Of a DNA stretch of 12,451 nucleotides, positions 6,054 to 12,451 are shown one piece after another (positions within the stretch are counted from its first letter, which is position 1; each line of letters starts with the position of its first letter). Where the stretch lies: positions 41,440 to 53,890 of the forward strand of contig DEHX01000076.1 of NCBI GenBank assembly GCA_002352145.1, given 5' to 3'. The DNA is from Chitinophagaceae bacterium UBA2789. GTDB taxonomy: Bacteria; Bacteroidota; Bacteroidia; Chitinophagales; Chitinophagaceae. The notes under the pieces were generated by a model that was not told the origin of the DNA, did not search any database, and worked only from the letters and a program-made list of their open reading frames with translations. The translations under genes and the position numbers were made by a program.

Positions 6054-7727
6054 ATGGAAAATGCCGCCATAGCTGATAATTTCTCTCTCCTTTCCAAACT
6101 GATGGATATACATGGCGAAAACTCCTTCAAATCGAAAACCTATAGTATAGCTGCATTCAATATCGAAAAACTGCCGGTAGAGCTAAAAGAAACACCGAGA
6201 GAAAAACTTTTTAGTATCAAAGGAATCGGTGATAGTATTGGCCGCAAAGTGATAGAGATGCTCGATACCGGCCGGCTGCAGGTACTGGATGAGATCATTG
6301 CCAACACCCCCCCGGGTGTAATAGAGATGCTGAATATAAAAGGAATTGGCCCAAAGAAGATCCATACTATCTGGAAAGAAATGGGAATTGAGTCAATCGG
6401 AGAATTGCTTTATGCCTGCAATGAGAACCGGCTTACCCTTTACAAAGGGTTCGGGGAAAAGACACAACAAAACGTACAGGAGTCCATTGAATTCTATTTT
6501 CAGAACCAGGGACATTTTTTGTATGCCCAGTTGAATGAAATATTTCCGCAAATAAATAACTACCTGAAAAAAATATTTACTCCCGGTAAAGTAGAAGTAA
6601 CAGGTCGCTACCGCAGACAAGAACTTACTATTGAAGAATTAGAATTTGTTATTCTGGAACCCAATGAAATAGTTAAACCAAAATTTCAAACTGCACAACC
6701 GCCTGATTTATTGGAAGAAAATGAAAGAAGCCTTCTGTTTAAATTGAAGAACGGACTTAAGCTTCGTTTATATACAGGTGGCAGTTCTATGGCTCATGAA
6801 CTATTCACCACAACCGGAAGCGGGGAATTTCTCCAGGCATTCAAGAGTGTGTATCCTGAACTTAAGTATGATGAGTTGGAAACTGATGATGACAGATCGG
6901 TATTTGAAAAAGCTGGCATCCCATACATTCATTCCTGTCTTAGAGAAACTTCAACAATCATTGAAAAAGCCCAACAAAACAAGCTTCCACAATTAATTCA
7001 AACCAGCGATATCCGATCCATTATACATAGCCATAGCAACTGGAGTGACGGAACCAATTCATTGGAGGAGATGGCAAGGGAATGTATAAAACGAGGATAC
7101 GAATACCTGGTAATTTCAGATCATTCCCAAACAGCTGCCTATGCAAACGGATTGAAAGAAGACAGAATTCTGGCACAGCACAAACAAATTGATGAACTTA
7201 ATAAACGATTAACACCTTTCAAAGTCTTTAAAAGTATTGAAAGTGACATCCTGAACGATGGAAGCCTCGACTATCCTGAAACTATACTTAAAAGCTTTGA
7301 CTTGGTTATTGCTTCTGTTCATAGTAATCTGAAGATGACCGAAGAAAAGGCAATGAGCAGGTTAATAAAAGCTATTGAAAACCCTTATACAACCATCCTG
7401 GGTCACATGACCGGAAGGTTATTGCTAAGCAGGAACGGCTACCCCATTGATCATAAAAAGATAATAGACGCCTGTGCTGTTAACCGGGTGGTGATAGAAA
7501 TAAATGCCCATCCCCGCCGCCTGGATATGGATTGGAGATGGATTTCATATGCAATGGAAAAAAATGTTTTATTATCCATAAACCCGGATGCGCATTTTAC
7601 TGAAGGTTTTGATGATGTGAAGTTTGGTGTACTGGCAGCACAGAAAGGAGGCCTTACCAAAGAGAATAACCTGAGCAGTTTTTCGCTGACAGAATTTGAA
7701 TCATGGCTGATAAACCGCAAAAAGTAA
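6054..7727 (+). CDS. PolX-like protein with PHP nuclease domain; polymerase site degenerate
   Basis: 557 residues, the usual length of bacterial PolX (family X polymerase fused to a PHP domain; base excision and gap repair). N-terminal helix-hairpin-helix elements are seen at IKGIGDSIG (55-63), IKGIGPKKI (95-103) and YKGFGEKT (130-137). The palm segment VTGRYRRQELTIEELEFVI (182-200) aligns with the family motif GS-x-RR...DxD, but the two metal-binding Asp are E195 and E197. The third, usually in a VDLR-like strand, aligns with R238 (GLKLRLY). Template-directed synthesis is therefore doubtful. The PHP domain (about 322-557) keeps its metal ligands: H325, H327, D332, H357, E396, H423, H451, D512 and H514. 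It is thus better read as a PHP nuclease/phosphoesterase with a structural PolX-like module. The only upstream promoter hint is GTAATTTG at 6041-6048, very close to the ATG. Downstream lies the converging rpmE2 terminator. Confidence 0.9.
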   Translation: MENAAIADNFSLLSKLMDIHGENSFKSKTYSIAAFNIEKLPVELKETPREKLFSIKGIGDSIGRKVIEMLDTGRLQVLDEIIANTPPGVIEMLNIKGIGPKKIHTIWKEMGIESIGELLYACNENRLTLYKGFGEKTQQNVQESIEFYFQNQGHFLYAQLNEIFPQINNYLKKIFTPGKVEVTGRYRRQELTIEELEFVILEPNEIVKPKFQTAQPPDLLEENERSLLFKLKNGLKLRLYTGGSSMAHELFTTTGSGEFLQAFKSVYPELKYDELETDDDRSVFEKAGIPYIHSCLRETSTIIEKAQQNKLPQLIQTSDIRSIIHSHSNWSDGTNSLEEMARECIKRGYEYLVISDHSQTAAYANGLKEDRILAQHKQIDELNKRLTPFKVFKSIESDILNDGSLDYPETILKSFDLVIASVHSNLKMTEEKAMSRLIKAIENPYTTILGHMTGRLLLSRNGYPIDHKKIIDACAVNRVVIEINAHPRRLDMDWRWISYAMEKNVLLSINPDAHFTEGFDDVKFGVLAAQKGGLTKENNLSSFSLTEFESWLINRKK

Positions 7728-7733
7728 GGTTTT

Positions 7734-7766
7734 AAAAAAAATGACCCCCCGAAGAATCGGGAGGTC
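7734..7766 (-). terminator. Intrinsic terminator of rpmE2
   Basis: Minus-strand GACCTCCCGA (7757-7766), loop TTCT, TCGGGGGGTC (7743-7752) forms a 10-bp stem whose only non-canonical pair is a U-G wobble. It is followed by ATTTTTTTT. On the plus strand the same position is a C/A mismatch and there is no T-run, so it serves the minus-strand gene. It lies only 6 nt beyond the PolX stop codon, between converging genes. Confidence 0.85.
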
Positions 7767-7829
7767 TTAAAGTATAGCCATGAAAAACAAAACTCCCTGC
7801 TTTCGCAAAGAGCTCTGCACAAGTTAATA

Positions 7830-8084
7830 TTATTCTGCCTTTTTTGCGTACTTCTTCTTGAATTTGTCGATACGTCCTGCAGTGTCAACCAATACATTTT
7901 TACCTGTAAAGAAAGGATGTGAGGTATTTGAAATCTCCAGCTTTACCAGGGGATATTCATTGCCATCTTCCCACTTTATGGTTTCTTTAGAAGCAGCGGT
8001 TGATCTGCTCAGGAAACTGTGACCGTTACTCATGTCTTTGAAAACTACTAAGCGGTAGCTTTCCGGATGGATTCCTTTTTTCAT
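7830..8084 (-). CDS. rpmE2: 50S ribosomal protein L31 type B
   Basis: 84 residues beginning MKKGIHPESYRLVVFKDMSN. The segments GHSFLSRSTAA, EYPLVKLEISNTSHPFFTGK and TAGRIDKFKKKY are diagnostic of L31. There is no cysteine, so the CxxC zinc ribbon of type A L31 is missing. This is the zinc-independent B form, which in many bacteria replaces the zinc form under zinc limitation. The start was placed at ATG 8082-8084 rather than at the frame's upstream start (8180), because the extra 32 residues have no L31 counterpart and would cover the promoter. It is monocistronic, with promoter, leader hairpin and terminator all recognisable. Confidence 0.95.
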   Translation of the reverse strand: MKKGIHPESYRLVVFKDMSNGHSFLSRSTAASKETIKWEDGNEYPLVKLEISNTSHPFFTGKNVLVDTAGRIDKFKKKYAKKAE

Positions 8085-8104
8085 AACTCTATGATTTTTA
8101 AAGG

Positions 8105-8126
8105 CTGCACGGATTTTGCCGTACAG
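8105..8126 (-). promoter_or_regulatory. Hairpin in the rpmE2 5' leader
   Basis: The minus-strand leader contains CTGTACGG (8119-8126), loop CAAAAT, CCGTGCAG (8105-8112): an 8-bp stem with one T-G pair. It lies about 18 nt after the predicted transcription start and 20 nt before the start codon. No T-run follows it, so it is not a terminator. Several bacterial groups have L31 autoregulatory leader RNAs; whether this is one is inferred from position only. Confidence 0.4.
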
Positions 8127-8149
8127 ATGAAAAGATAAAATTTGGGGGG

Positions 8150-8181
8150 CAAAGATAGGCCGGATAGGTCTTTTGACCAAA
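8150..8181 (-). promoter_or_regulatory. Promoter of rpmE2
   Basis: Minus-strand TTTG (8178-8181), a 20-nt spacer, then TATCTTTG (8150-8157): an exact match to the Bacteroidota pattern TTTG-N19/20-TAnnTTTG. Predicted transcription start is near 8144, giving a leader of about 60 nt. Confidence 0.75.
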
Positions 8182-8520
8182 TGTGATTTAGGGGCAAAAT
8201 GGCCAAAAAGATGAAAGCGCCAAGTGAGCTTATGTCAGACTTTCGCCTTCCATTTACTTACCCGACGCTTTCTGGAGAAACATATGCCTTTTGAGGGGCT
8301 TCTGATATCTCCTTCGGATCCAACTTTCACCTTTTGAGGGGTTTCCATTTTCTCCGGCACTTCCTTTTATTGCTAAAATTCCGTGCAGTTGTATTTCAAA
8401 TATACTTTCTGCAATTCCCGTTTTCCAAATTTCTGGCCATCATGATTTACACTCGTTATGCACCCTGTTATCCACCAAAAAATACCCGATTCCGGCACTT
8501 ACAAACAGAATAACTGCAAA
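8182..8520. other. Gene-poor gap between yajQ and rpmE2
   Basis: This 339-nt stretch holds no gene I can support. It contains the start of a weak forward frame at 8199-8294 (31 codons, MAKKMKAPSELMSDFRLPFT onward). Beyond its TGA the same frame stays open for 72 more codons to TAA 8511-8513, rich in Phe and Leu. No family is recognised. The plus strand is pyrimidine-rich here, and a pair of degenerate direct repeats lies at 8287-8355. No terminator for yajQ with a T-run is apparent. Confidence 0.5.
8287..8355. repeat. Imperfect direct repeat, period 43 nt
   Basis: CCTTTTGAGGGGCTTC at 8287-8302 recurs as CCTTTTGAGGGGTTTC at 8330-8345. The match extends to TCTCC in both copies (8308-8312 and 8351-8355), giving about 21 of 26 identical positions. 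A weaker relative may begin at 8240 (ACTTTCGCCTTCC compared with ACTTTCACCTTTT at 8324). The period is not a multiple of three, so the repeat is not a protein repeat. Confidence 0.6.
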
Positions 8521-9012
8521 TCAGTCCCGCATATTCACATATTGCAAGGGTATGCCCATGTTTGACGTTTTGCAAAGCTGAATGACCGACTGTAAGTCAT
8601 CAATTTTTTTCCCGGTCACTCTTACCAGGTCATCGTTAATGGAGGCCTGTACCTTCAAACCTGAATCCTTTATCAGCTTTACGATCTTTTTCGCATCCTC
8701 CTGTACAAGACCGTTTCTCACTTTTACTTCCTTCCTCCAAACTTTGCCGCTTTGAGCTCCCTGTTTTGATGTATCAAAAGCTTCGGGAGCAATCCCTTGT
8801 TTATGGGCACGGCTGATCAATACATCAATCAACTGCCGCATCTTCATATCATCTTCAGTTTCCAGTTTGATGTTGAATTCTTTTTTATCAAGGTCAATTA
8901 CCACATGTGATCCTTTAAAATCAAAACGATTGGTAATCTCCTTAGTGGTTACATTCACAGCATTATCCAATGCCTGCGCATCTACTTTACTGACAATATC
9001 AAAAGAAGGCAT
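8521..9012 (-). CDS. yajQ: YajQ family nucleotide-binding protein
   Basis: 163 residues, normal for YajQ/UPF0234. The N-terminus MPSFDIVSKVDAQALDNAVN and the segment TNRFDFKGS (about 28-36) are characteristic. So are SRAHKQGIAPEAFD (about 67-80), the basic/hydrophobic GLVQEDAKKIVKLIKDSGLKVQASI (about 101-125) and the conserved end RVTGKKIDDLQSVIQL. The family folds into two ferredoxin-like domains. Some members in Proteobacteria bind cyclic di-GMP, while the role in Bacteroidota is not established. It is a single gene, with outer-membrane protein genes upstream in the same direction but separated by a terminator. TAnnTTTG lies 24 nt upstream of its start. Confidence 0.95.
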   Translation of the reverse strand: MPSFDIVSKVDAQALDNAVNVTTKEITNRFDFKGSHVVIDLDKKEFNIKLETEDDMKMRQLIDVLISRAHKQGIAPEAFDTSKQGAQSGKVWRKEVKVRNGLVQEDAKKIVKLIKDSGLKVQASINDDLVRVTGKKIDDLQSVIQLCKTSNMGIPLQYVNMRD

Positions 9013-9035
9013 AGCAGTTAGTTTTAGTTGAGTGA

Positions 9036-9043
9036 CAAATATA
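9036..9043 (-). promoter_or_regulatory. Candidate -7 element of yajQ
   Basis: Minus-strand TATATTTG is an exact TAnnTTTG match, placing transcription start near 9030. The expected TTTG at -33 is not present; that position falls inside the upstream gene's terminator hairpin. So terminator and promoter are nested. Confidence 0.5.
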
Positions 9044-9045
9044 GA

Positions 9046-9073
9046 AAAGTCCCTCTTAGAAAAGAGAGACTTT
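9046..9073 (-). terminator. Terminator hairpin after the outer-membrane barrel gene
   Basis: Minus-strand AAAGTCTCTCTT (9062-9073), loop TTCT, AAGAGGGACTTT (9046-9057): a 12-bp stem with one T-G pair. The last three bases of the 3' arm plus the next T form TTTT, followed by CTATATTTG. The hairpin lies 39 nt beyond the stop codon at 9113. The T tract is short, so efficiency is uncertain. Confidence 0.7.
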
Positions 9074-9112
9074 CATTATCACATACTGAGAAAACTAACG
9101 ACTAATTACAGC

Positions 9113-11590
9113 TTATTGGCCACCTTGTCCCACCCTGTTCTGTTCATCCTGCGAAGCACTGTTGCGGCGACGTGGCGGCGGATTTTGCTGACCGTTCTTG
9201 CCAAAACGATAAGTGAAAGTGGCAGTAACCTGCCTGTTGTCCCAGCGGCTCTGAACCCTGGAATCAACTATATCATACTGTGTTTTACCCTTATACTTTT
9301 GCATCCAGAACGGATCCCTGAGGTTAAGACGAACTGTGCCTTTTCCTTTCAATACCTGCTTTTGGCCACCAAAACTCAACACATACATTGGCTCATTTAT
9401 ATTTAACTGGTCTACCCCCCTGGCCCGATAAAATCCAGACATCTCCAGCGTAAAGCCCTGCTTAAGCGTAAATGTCTGTGTCATATTAACCATGAACGAG
9501 GTGTATGACAAATCAAGCGGTTTGTTTTCGTACACTCCTTCGTAATGATTATTAAATACATTAACGAAGAAGTTGGAATTCCACCATTTGGTTACAGGGA
9601 TAGGTGCTGTAATCGCAATACCAATATTCCGGAATTTAGCCACATTATCAGATGTGAGGTACAACAAGTCTCCATCAGGCTTCACAAGTTGCGAGATAAC
9701 ATTTTTAGTGTTATTATAGTTTAAGGTGGTAATGAGTTTTCCTTTAAATGAATGGCTCAATTCAATATTGTGAGTAAACTGTGGCAACAGGAATGGATTT
9801 CCTTTCCTGTAAGATAATGAATCAAGGAAGTAGATAAAAGGATTCAGATCCTGGTAATTGGGCCTTGTAATTCTTCTGCTATACGAAACCGTAACTTGAT
9901 TACTCTTATCAATTGCATAACTAATAAAGGCACTTGGGAAAAGGTTAGTGAAGTTTCTTTTAAAAGTAGAATCATTCGTTACCTGGTAACCCTTGGCAGA
10001 AGTATTTTCGAGCCTCAAGCCTCCCTGGAAAGACCACTTCTTGATCTGTTTATTCGCATTCAGGTAAATGGCGTTGATATTCTCATCATAGATGAAATGA
10101 TTGGAACGGCCATCGGCAATCCATTTACTATTGTCCCATCTTTCATAATTAACGAGATTGTTATTTTTTACAAAGCTGCTTTTAATCCCGGCTTCAATTC
10201 GTCCTCCCTTTTTAAACGGATGAACATAATCAGATTTAAGGGAGTAAATATTAATAGAGGATGGCAAATGCCCTTTCAGCAATAATGCATCACCGATTGG
10301 CTGGCCTGAGCCACCATAAAAATCGGTTGTCAAAGTCATCCTTGATGTATTATCATAGGCAATGAAGTCGAAGTCGGCAGTAAGTTCTCTGCCTGTAGAA
10401 TCAAACTGGTGCCGGTAATTAAAATTTGAAGTGAAATTGCGGAACCTGAGACGGTTATCCGTTTGAGATACCATTTGGGATAGCAGTTTATAGTCTGCAT
10501 CATGTGTACTGGTAACTGTTTTAGGTGTCGGATGGCCAGAAAACATAAAGCCGCTAACTACAATACCAAAAGTATTTTTTTTATTCGGTGAATAATCAAG
10601 ACCCAGCTTCAGGGTATGATTATTATTGCCAAACTTAAATTGAGTCAGTACATCATTATAACCTAATACAGTTTTATTCTCATCAATTTTCCTTCGGGAT
10701 ATCACCAGTGTACTTCTGCCTCGAAAAAAATTAGGGTTATAATTACCAAAAAAATTGATCTTGTTCTTGCGATAATTAAAATTGATACTGTTTTGTGATT
10801 TAGGTATCACATACAATGTATTATTTGTTTCGAAAAAGCTGGTCGTTACACCTGCCATTATAGAACCATTGAACCCTGCTGCCCTTCCCTTTTTCGTTTT
10901 AATATTAATAACTCCTGAATTGCCGGCAGCATCATATTTAGCGGAAGGATTCGTCATAATCTCAATCTGGTCAATGGCAGATGCAGGCATATTTTTTAAC
11001 AGGTTGGCTAGATCTGTTGGTGAAAGAAAGGTTGGTTTTCCGTCCATCATAACGATTACACCTGCTTTACCTCTCAGGCTTATAGCCCCGTCATTGTTGA
11101 CCATTATACCAGGAGATTTCTCCAGTACTTCTAAAGCGGTGGCCCCGGCACTTGTGGGCGATGCATCAACATTCACTACAGTTTTATCAATCTTTGTTTC
11201 AATAAATGGTTTTTTAGCTGTAATAGTAACTCCCGCCAGATCTTTGATGGCTTCTGTCAGTATTATGGGCTGAACTTTTAATTCATTGTCCGTTCCGCTT
11301 AGTTTCAGCACATCACTCATCCTTCTCTCATAACCGGCAGATGATAGAGATAGCAAATAATCTCCTTCAGCGAGATTCAAAAATTCAAACTTCCCGTCTT
11401 TACCGGTAATATCAGTTTTTACCAGGGAGGTATCAGCTAGTCGCATTAATGATACTGAAACTGAGGCCAGGGGTTTACCATTTACATCCTGGGCTATCCC
11501 GGATAACTTCCCGTTCTTGTTTTGTGCTAATAATTGCATCGTCACTACAAAAAGTGACAGGCAAAGTGAAACGTAGTGTTTTGTACTCAT
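9113..11590 (-). CDS. Outer-membrane beta-barrel receptor (TonB-dependent-receptor-like, PF14905 type)
   Basis: 825 residues from ATG 11588-11590. Residues 1-23 (MSTKHYVSLCLSLFVVTMQL and LAQ) form a signal peptide. Residues about 27-108 form a carboxypeptidase-regulatory-like beta-sandwich (LSGIAQDVNGKPLASVSVSL...GKFEFLNLAEGDYLLSLSSAGY). Residues about 135-232 form the plug (TALEVLEKSPGIMVNNDGAI, SLRGKAGVIVMMDGKP, IDQIEIMTNPSAKYDAAGNSGVINI). The rest, to about 797, is a beta-barrel with frequent aromatic strand ends. A basic, Pro/Gln/Asn-rich tail follows the last strand (FTYRFGK) and ends DEQNRVGQGGQ. No clear TonB box or SusD partner is seen; the ligand is unknown. An in-frame start 28 codons further upstream (to 11674) was rejected because it would bury the signal peptide. 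The next gene upstream is a paralogue. TAATATTTG at 11693-11701 is a weak promoter candidate. Confidence 0.9.
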   Translation of the reverse strand: MSTKHYVSLCLSLFVVTMQLLAQNKNGKLSGIAQDVNGKPLASVSVSLMRLADTSLVKTDITGKDGKFEFLNLAEGDYLLSLSSAGYERRMSDVLKLSGTDNELKVQPIILTEAIKDLAGVTITAKKPFIETKIDKTVVNVDASPTSAGATALEVLEKSPGIMVNNDGAISLRGKAGVIVMMDGKPTFLSPTDLANLLKNMPASAIDQIEIMTNPSAKYDAAGNSGVINIKTKKGRAAGFNGSIMAGVTTSFFETNNTLYVIPKSQNSINFNYRKNKINFFGNYNPNFFRGRSTLVISRRKIDENKTVLGYNDVLTQFKFGNNNHTLKLGLDYSPNKKNTFGIVVSGFMFSGHPTPKTVTSTHDADYKLLSQMVSQTDNRLRFRNFTSNFNYRHQFDSTGRELTADFDFIAYDNTSRMTLTTDFYGGSGQPIGDALLLKGHLPSSINIYSLKSDYVHPFKKGGRIEAGIKSSFVKNNNLVNYERWDNSKWIADGRSNHFIYDENINAIYLNANKQIKKWSFQGGLRLENTSAKGYQVTNDSTFKRNFTNLFPSAFISYAIDKSNQVTVSYSRRITRPNYQDLNPFIYFLDSLSYRKGNPFLLPQFTHNIELSHSFKGKLITTLNYNNTKNVISQLVKPDGDLLYLTSDNVAKFRNIGIAITAPIPVTKWWNSNFFVNVFNNHYEGVYENKPLDLSYTSFMVNMTQTFTLKQGFTLEMSGFYRARGVDQLNINEPMYVLSFGGQKQVLKGKGTVRLNLRDPFWMQKYKGKTQYDIVDSRVQSRWDNRQVTATFTYRFGKNGQQNPPPRRRNSASQDEQNRVGQGGQ

Positions 11591-11771
11591 GGCTATATTG
11601 GTTAATGGTTCTGTCGAAAAACTAAAGTTGGCGCAATTTGTAAGGCTTATGAAGTGAATTATGACAAGCTTCATTCAAGTACTGACAAGGGGCAAATATT
11701 ATTTACCAATACACAAACGGTAAAATTGAAAGTGTTTTTATCATTCATGTTAAAAACCAATTAACATATAT

Positions 11772-11807
11772 AAAAAATCAGTCACACTGAAAACCAGTGT
11801 GACTGAT
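11772..11807 (-). terminator. Intrinsic terminator after the upstream barrel gene
   Basis: Minus-strand ATCAGTCACACTG (11795-11807), loop GTTTT, CAGTGTGACTGAT (11777-11789): a perfect 13-bp stem followed by TTTTT. It separates the two barrel genes into independent transcription units. Confidence 0.93.
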
Positions 11808-11839
11808 GAATGGATAGGTTTAATGATTAATGGAGAAAA

Positions 11840-12451
11840 TTAGTTTTCACCCCCTGTTTTTACCCTGTTTTGTTCTTCGCTGGCGCCACCGGTTTTTCTT
11901 TTTTGTGCATTTACTTTTCCTTTATTAAAACGGTATGTAAATCCTACAGCCACCTGCCTTGAATCCCTGCGCTGTTGAAATGAAGCATCAATATTGCTAT
12001 AGCGAATATCTCCTCTTATCTTTTGGGTATACAGCATATCACGGACATTTAGACGAATTGTTCCTTTACCTTTTAATATCTGCTTACTGATTCCCATATT
12101 CAACATGCCAAAATCCCTGATTCTAAAGACACCGTCAGCACCACCGGTTGTATAGAAACCACCCAATTCTGCACTCCATGTTTTGGCGAATTTGAACTGG
12201 TTTGAGATGTTGAACTGGGCTGCTGTCGCTCCTATCTCTACATTGTCACCGTTTACAACACCTTTGAATAAATTATTGAACACATTTGCATACACATTCC
12301 CTGTCCACCACTTTGTAACCTGGCCTCCTGCACTTACTGAGATTCCATACTGACGCTGACGGGCAATATTTTGCTTTCTGATCACCGTTTCATTCTTGTT
12401 GGCATCCTGCTCTAATACATCATTAATAATATCTGTTGTATTGGTATAATT
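11840..12451 (-). CDS. Outer-membrane beta-barrel receptor, C-terminal part (partial, paralogue)
   Basis: 203 C-terminal residues. The frame is open to the right window edge without a start (the codon at 12383-12385 is GTG within the reading frame), so the N-terminus lies outside. It aligns along its whole length with the end of the neighbouring barrel protein. Shared landmarks in order are VTKWWxxNxxxNVFNN, the xLGGFYxxxGxD strand region, KQxLKGKGTxRLNxRDxxxxQK, a DSRQVxxxFTYRF strand and a final xASxxEQNRVxxGG tail. It therefore belongs to the same outer-membrane beta-barrel family and the pair probably arose by duplication. Identity is clearly below that of a recent copy. Ligand and the presence of a plug cannot be judged here. 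Confidence 0.88.
   Translation of the reverse strand, partial: NYTNTTDIINDVLEQDANKNETVIRKQNIARQRQYGISVSAGGQVTKWWTGNVYANVFNNLFKGVVNGDNVEIGATAAQFNISNQFKFAKTWSAELGGFYTTGGADGVFRIRDFGMLNMGISKQILKGKGTIRLNVRDMLYTQKIRGDIRYSNIDASFQQRRDSRQVAVGFTYRFNKGKVNAQKRKTGGASEEQNRVKTGGEN

Noticed and set aside
7810..7823. Near-palindrome around GAGCTC downstream of rpmE2
   Set aside because: Short, lacks a T-run and lies between the rpmE2 stop and its better terminator; probably chance.
7451..7897. Reverse open frame of 148 codons
   Set aside because: Overlaps the conserved PHP domain and the rpmE2 terminator and C-terminus in another frame.
8085..8180. Upstream extension of the L31 reading frame
   Set aside because: It would encode 32 residues absent from L31 and cover an exact promoter and leader.
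8468..8476. DnaA-box-like TTATCCACC
   Set aside because: Single site with a mismatch to the usual TTATCCACA; no cluster, no AT-rich unwinding region and no dnaA or dnaN nearby.
10782..11273. Forward open frame of 163 codons
   Set aside because: Antisense to the plug domain of the barrel protein, which has unmistakable family motifs.
11591..11674. Upstream extension of the barrel protein reading frame
   Set aside because: It would put 28 residues ahead of a good signal peptide.
1..12451. CRISPR array, IS element, prophage or toxin-antitoxin/defence locus
   Set aside because: I saw no regularly spaced repeats, terminal inverted repeats with transposase, or recognisable genes of these kinds.

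Overview
The window looks like a chromosomal housekeeping segment from a Bacteroidota bacterium, most likely class Chitinophagia (Chitinophagaceae or a relative). The evidence is as follows. There are two neighbouring genes for large outer-membrane beta-barrel proteins with a carboxypeptidase-regulatory-like domain and a plug, a family expanded in this phylum. Several start sites are preceded by the Bacteroidota promoter pattern TTTG/TTG - 19 or 20 nt - TAnnTTTG. Leaders are A-rich and lack Shine-Dalgarno sequences. The tmRNA tag ends in YAMAA. The genus cannot be read from the sequence.

Layout, left to right. 1-230 (-): N-terminal part of a NarL/FixJ-type response regulator, cut by the window edge. 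473-840 (-): tmRNA (ssrA), followed by its terminator. 917-5025 (-): a likely operon in the order GH3-family acyl-adenylating-like protein, dxr (non-mevalonate isoprenoid synthesis), rseP (site-2 intramembrane protease). GH3 and dxr are 4 nt apart; dxr and rseP are separated by 55 nt that hold a terminator-like hairpin. 5121-6018 (+): a divergent ribosomal unit with a perfect promoter, rplU (L21) and rpmA (L27), then a 26-codon Lys/Ala-only-type basic peptide gene with its own promoter and terminator. 6054-7727 (+): a PolX/PHP protein whose PHP nuclease half looks intact but whose polymerase catalytic acids are replaced. 7734-8181 (-): rpmE2 (zinc-free L31) with terminator, perfect promoter and a 5'-leader hairpin. 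8182-8520: no confident gene, but a degenerate 43-nt-period direct repeat. 8521-9012 (-): yajQ. 9113-11590 and 11840-12451 (-): the two outer-membrane beta-barrel paralogues, the second cut by the right window edge; both end in the same kind of Gln-Asn-Arg-Val tail.

How it fits together. Most of the region serves translation (L21, L27, L31, tmRNA trans-translation), envelope biogenesis and proteolysis (Dxr for isoprenoid carriers, RseP for membrane signalling, outer-membrane receptors) and DNA repair (PolX/PHP). I see no IS element, phage gene, CRISPR array, toxin-antitoxin pair or defence cluster. No wholly new system is evident. The most interesting points are the apparently polymerase-dead PolX, the tiny AK-rich gene, the L31 leader hairpin, the dxr/rseP hairpin, the shared C-terminal tails of the receptors and the unexplained repeat-bearing gap.
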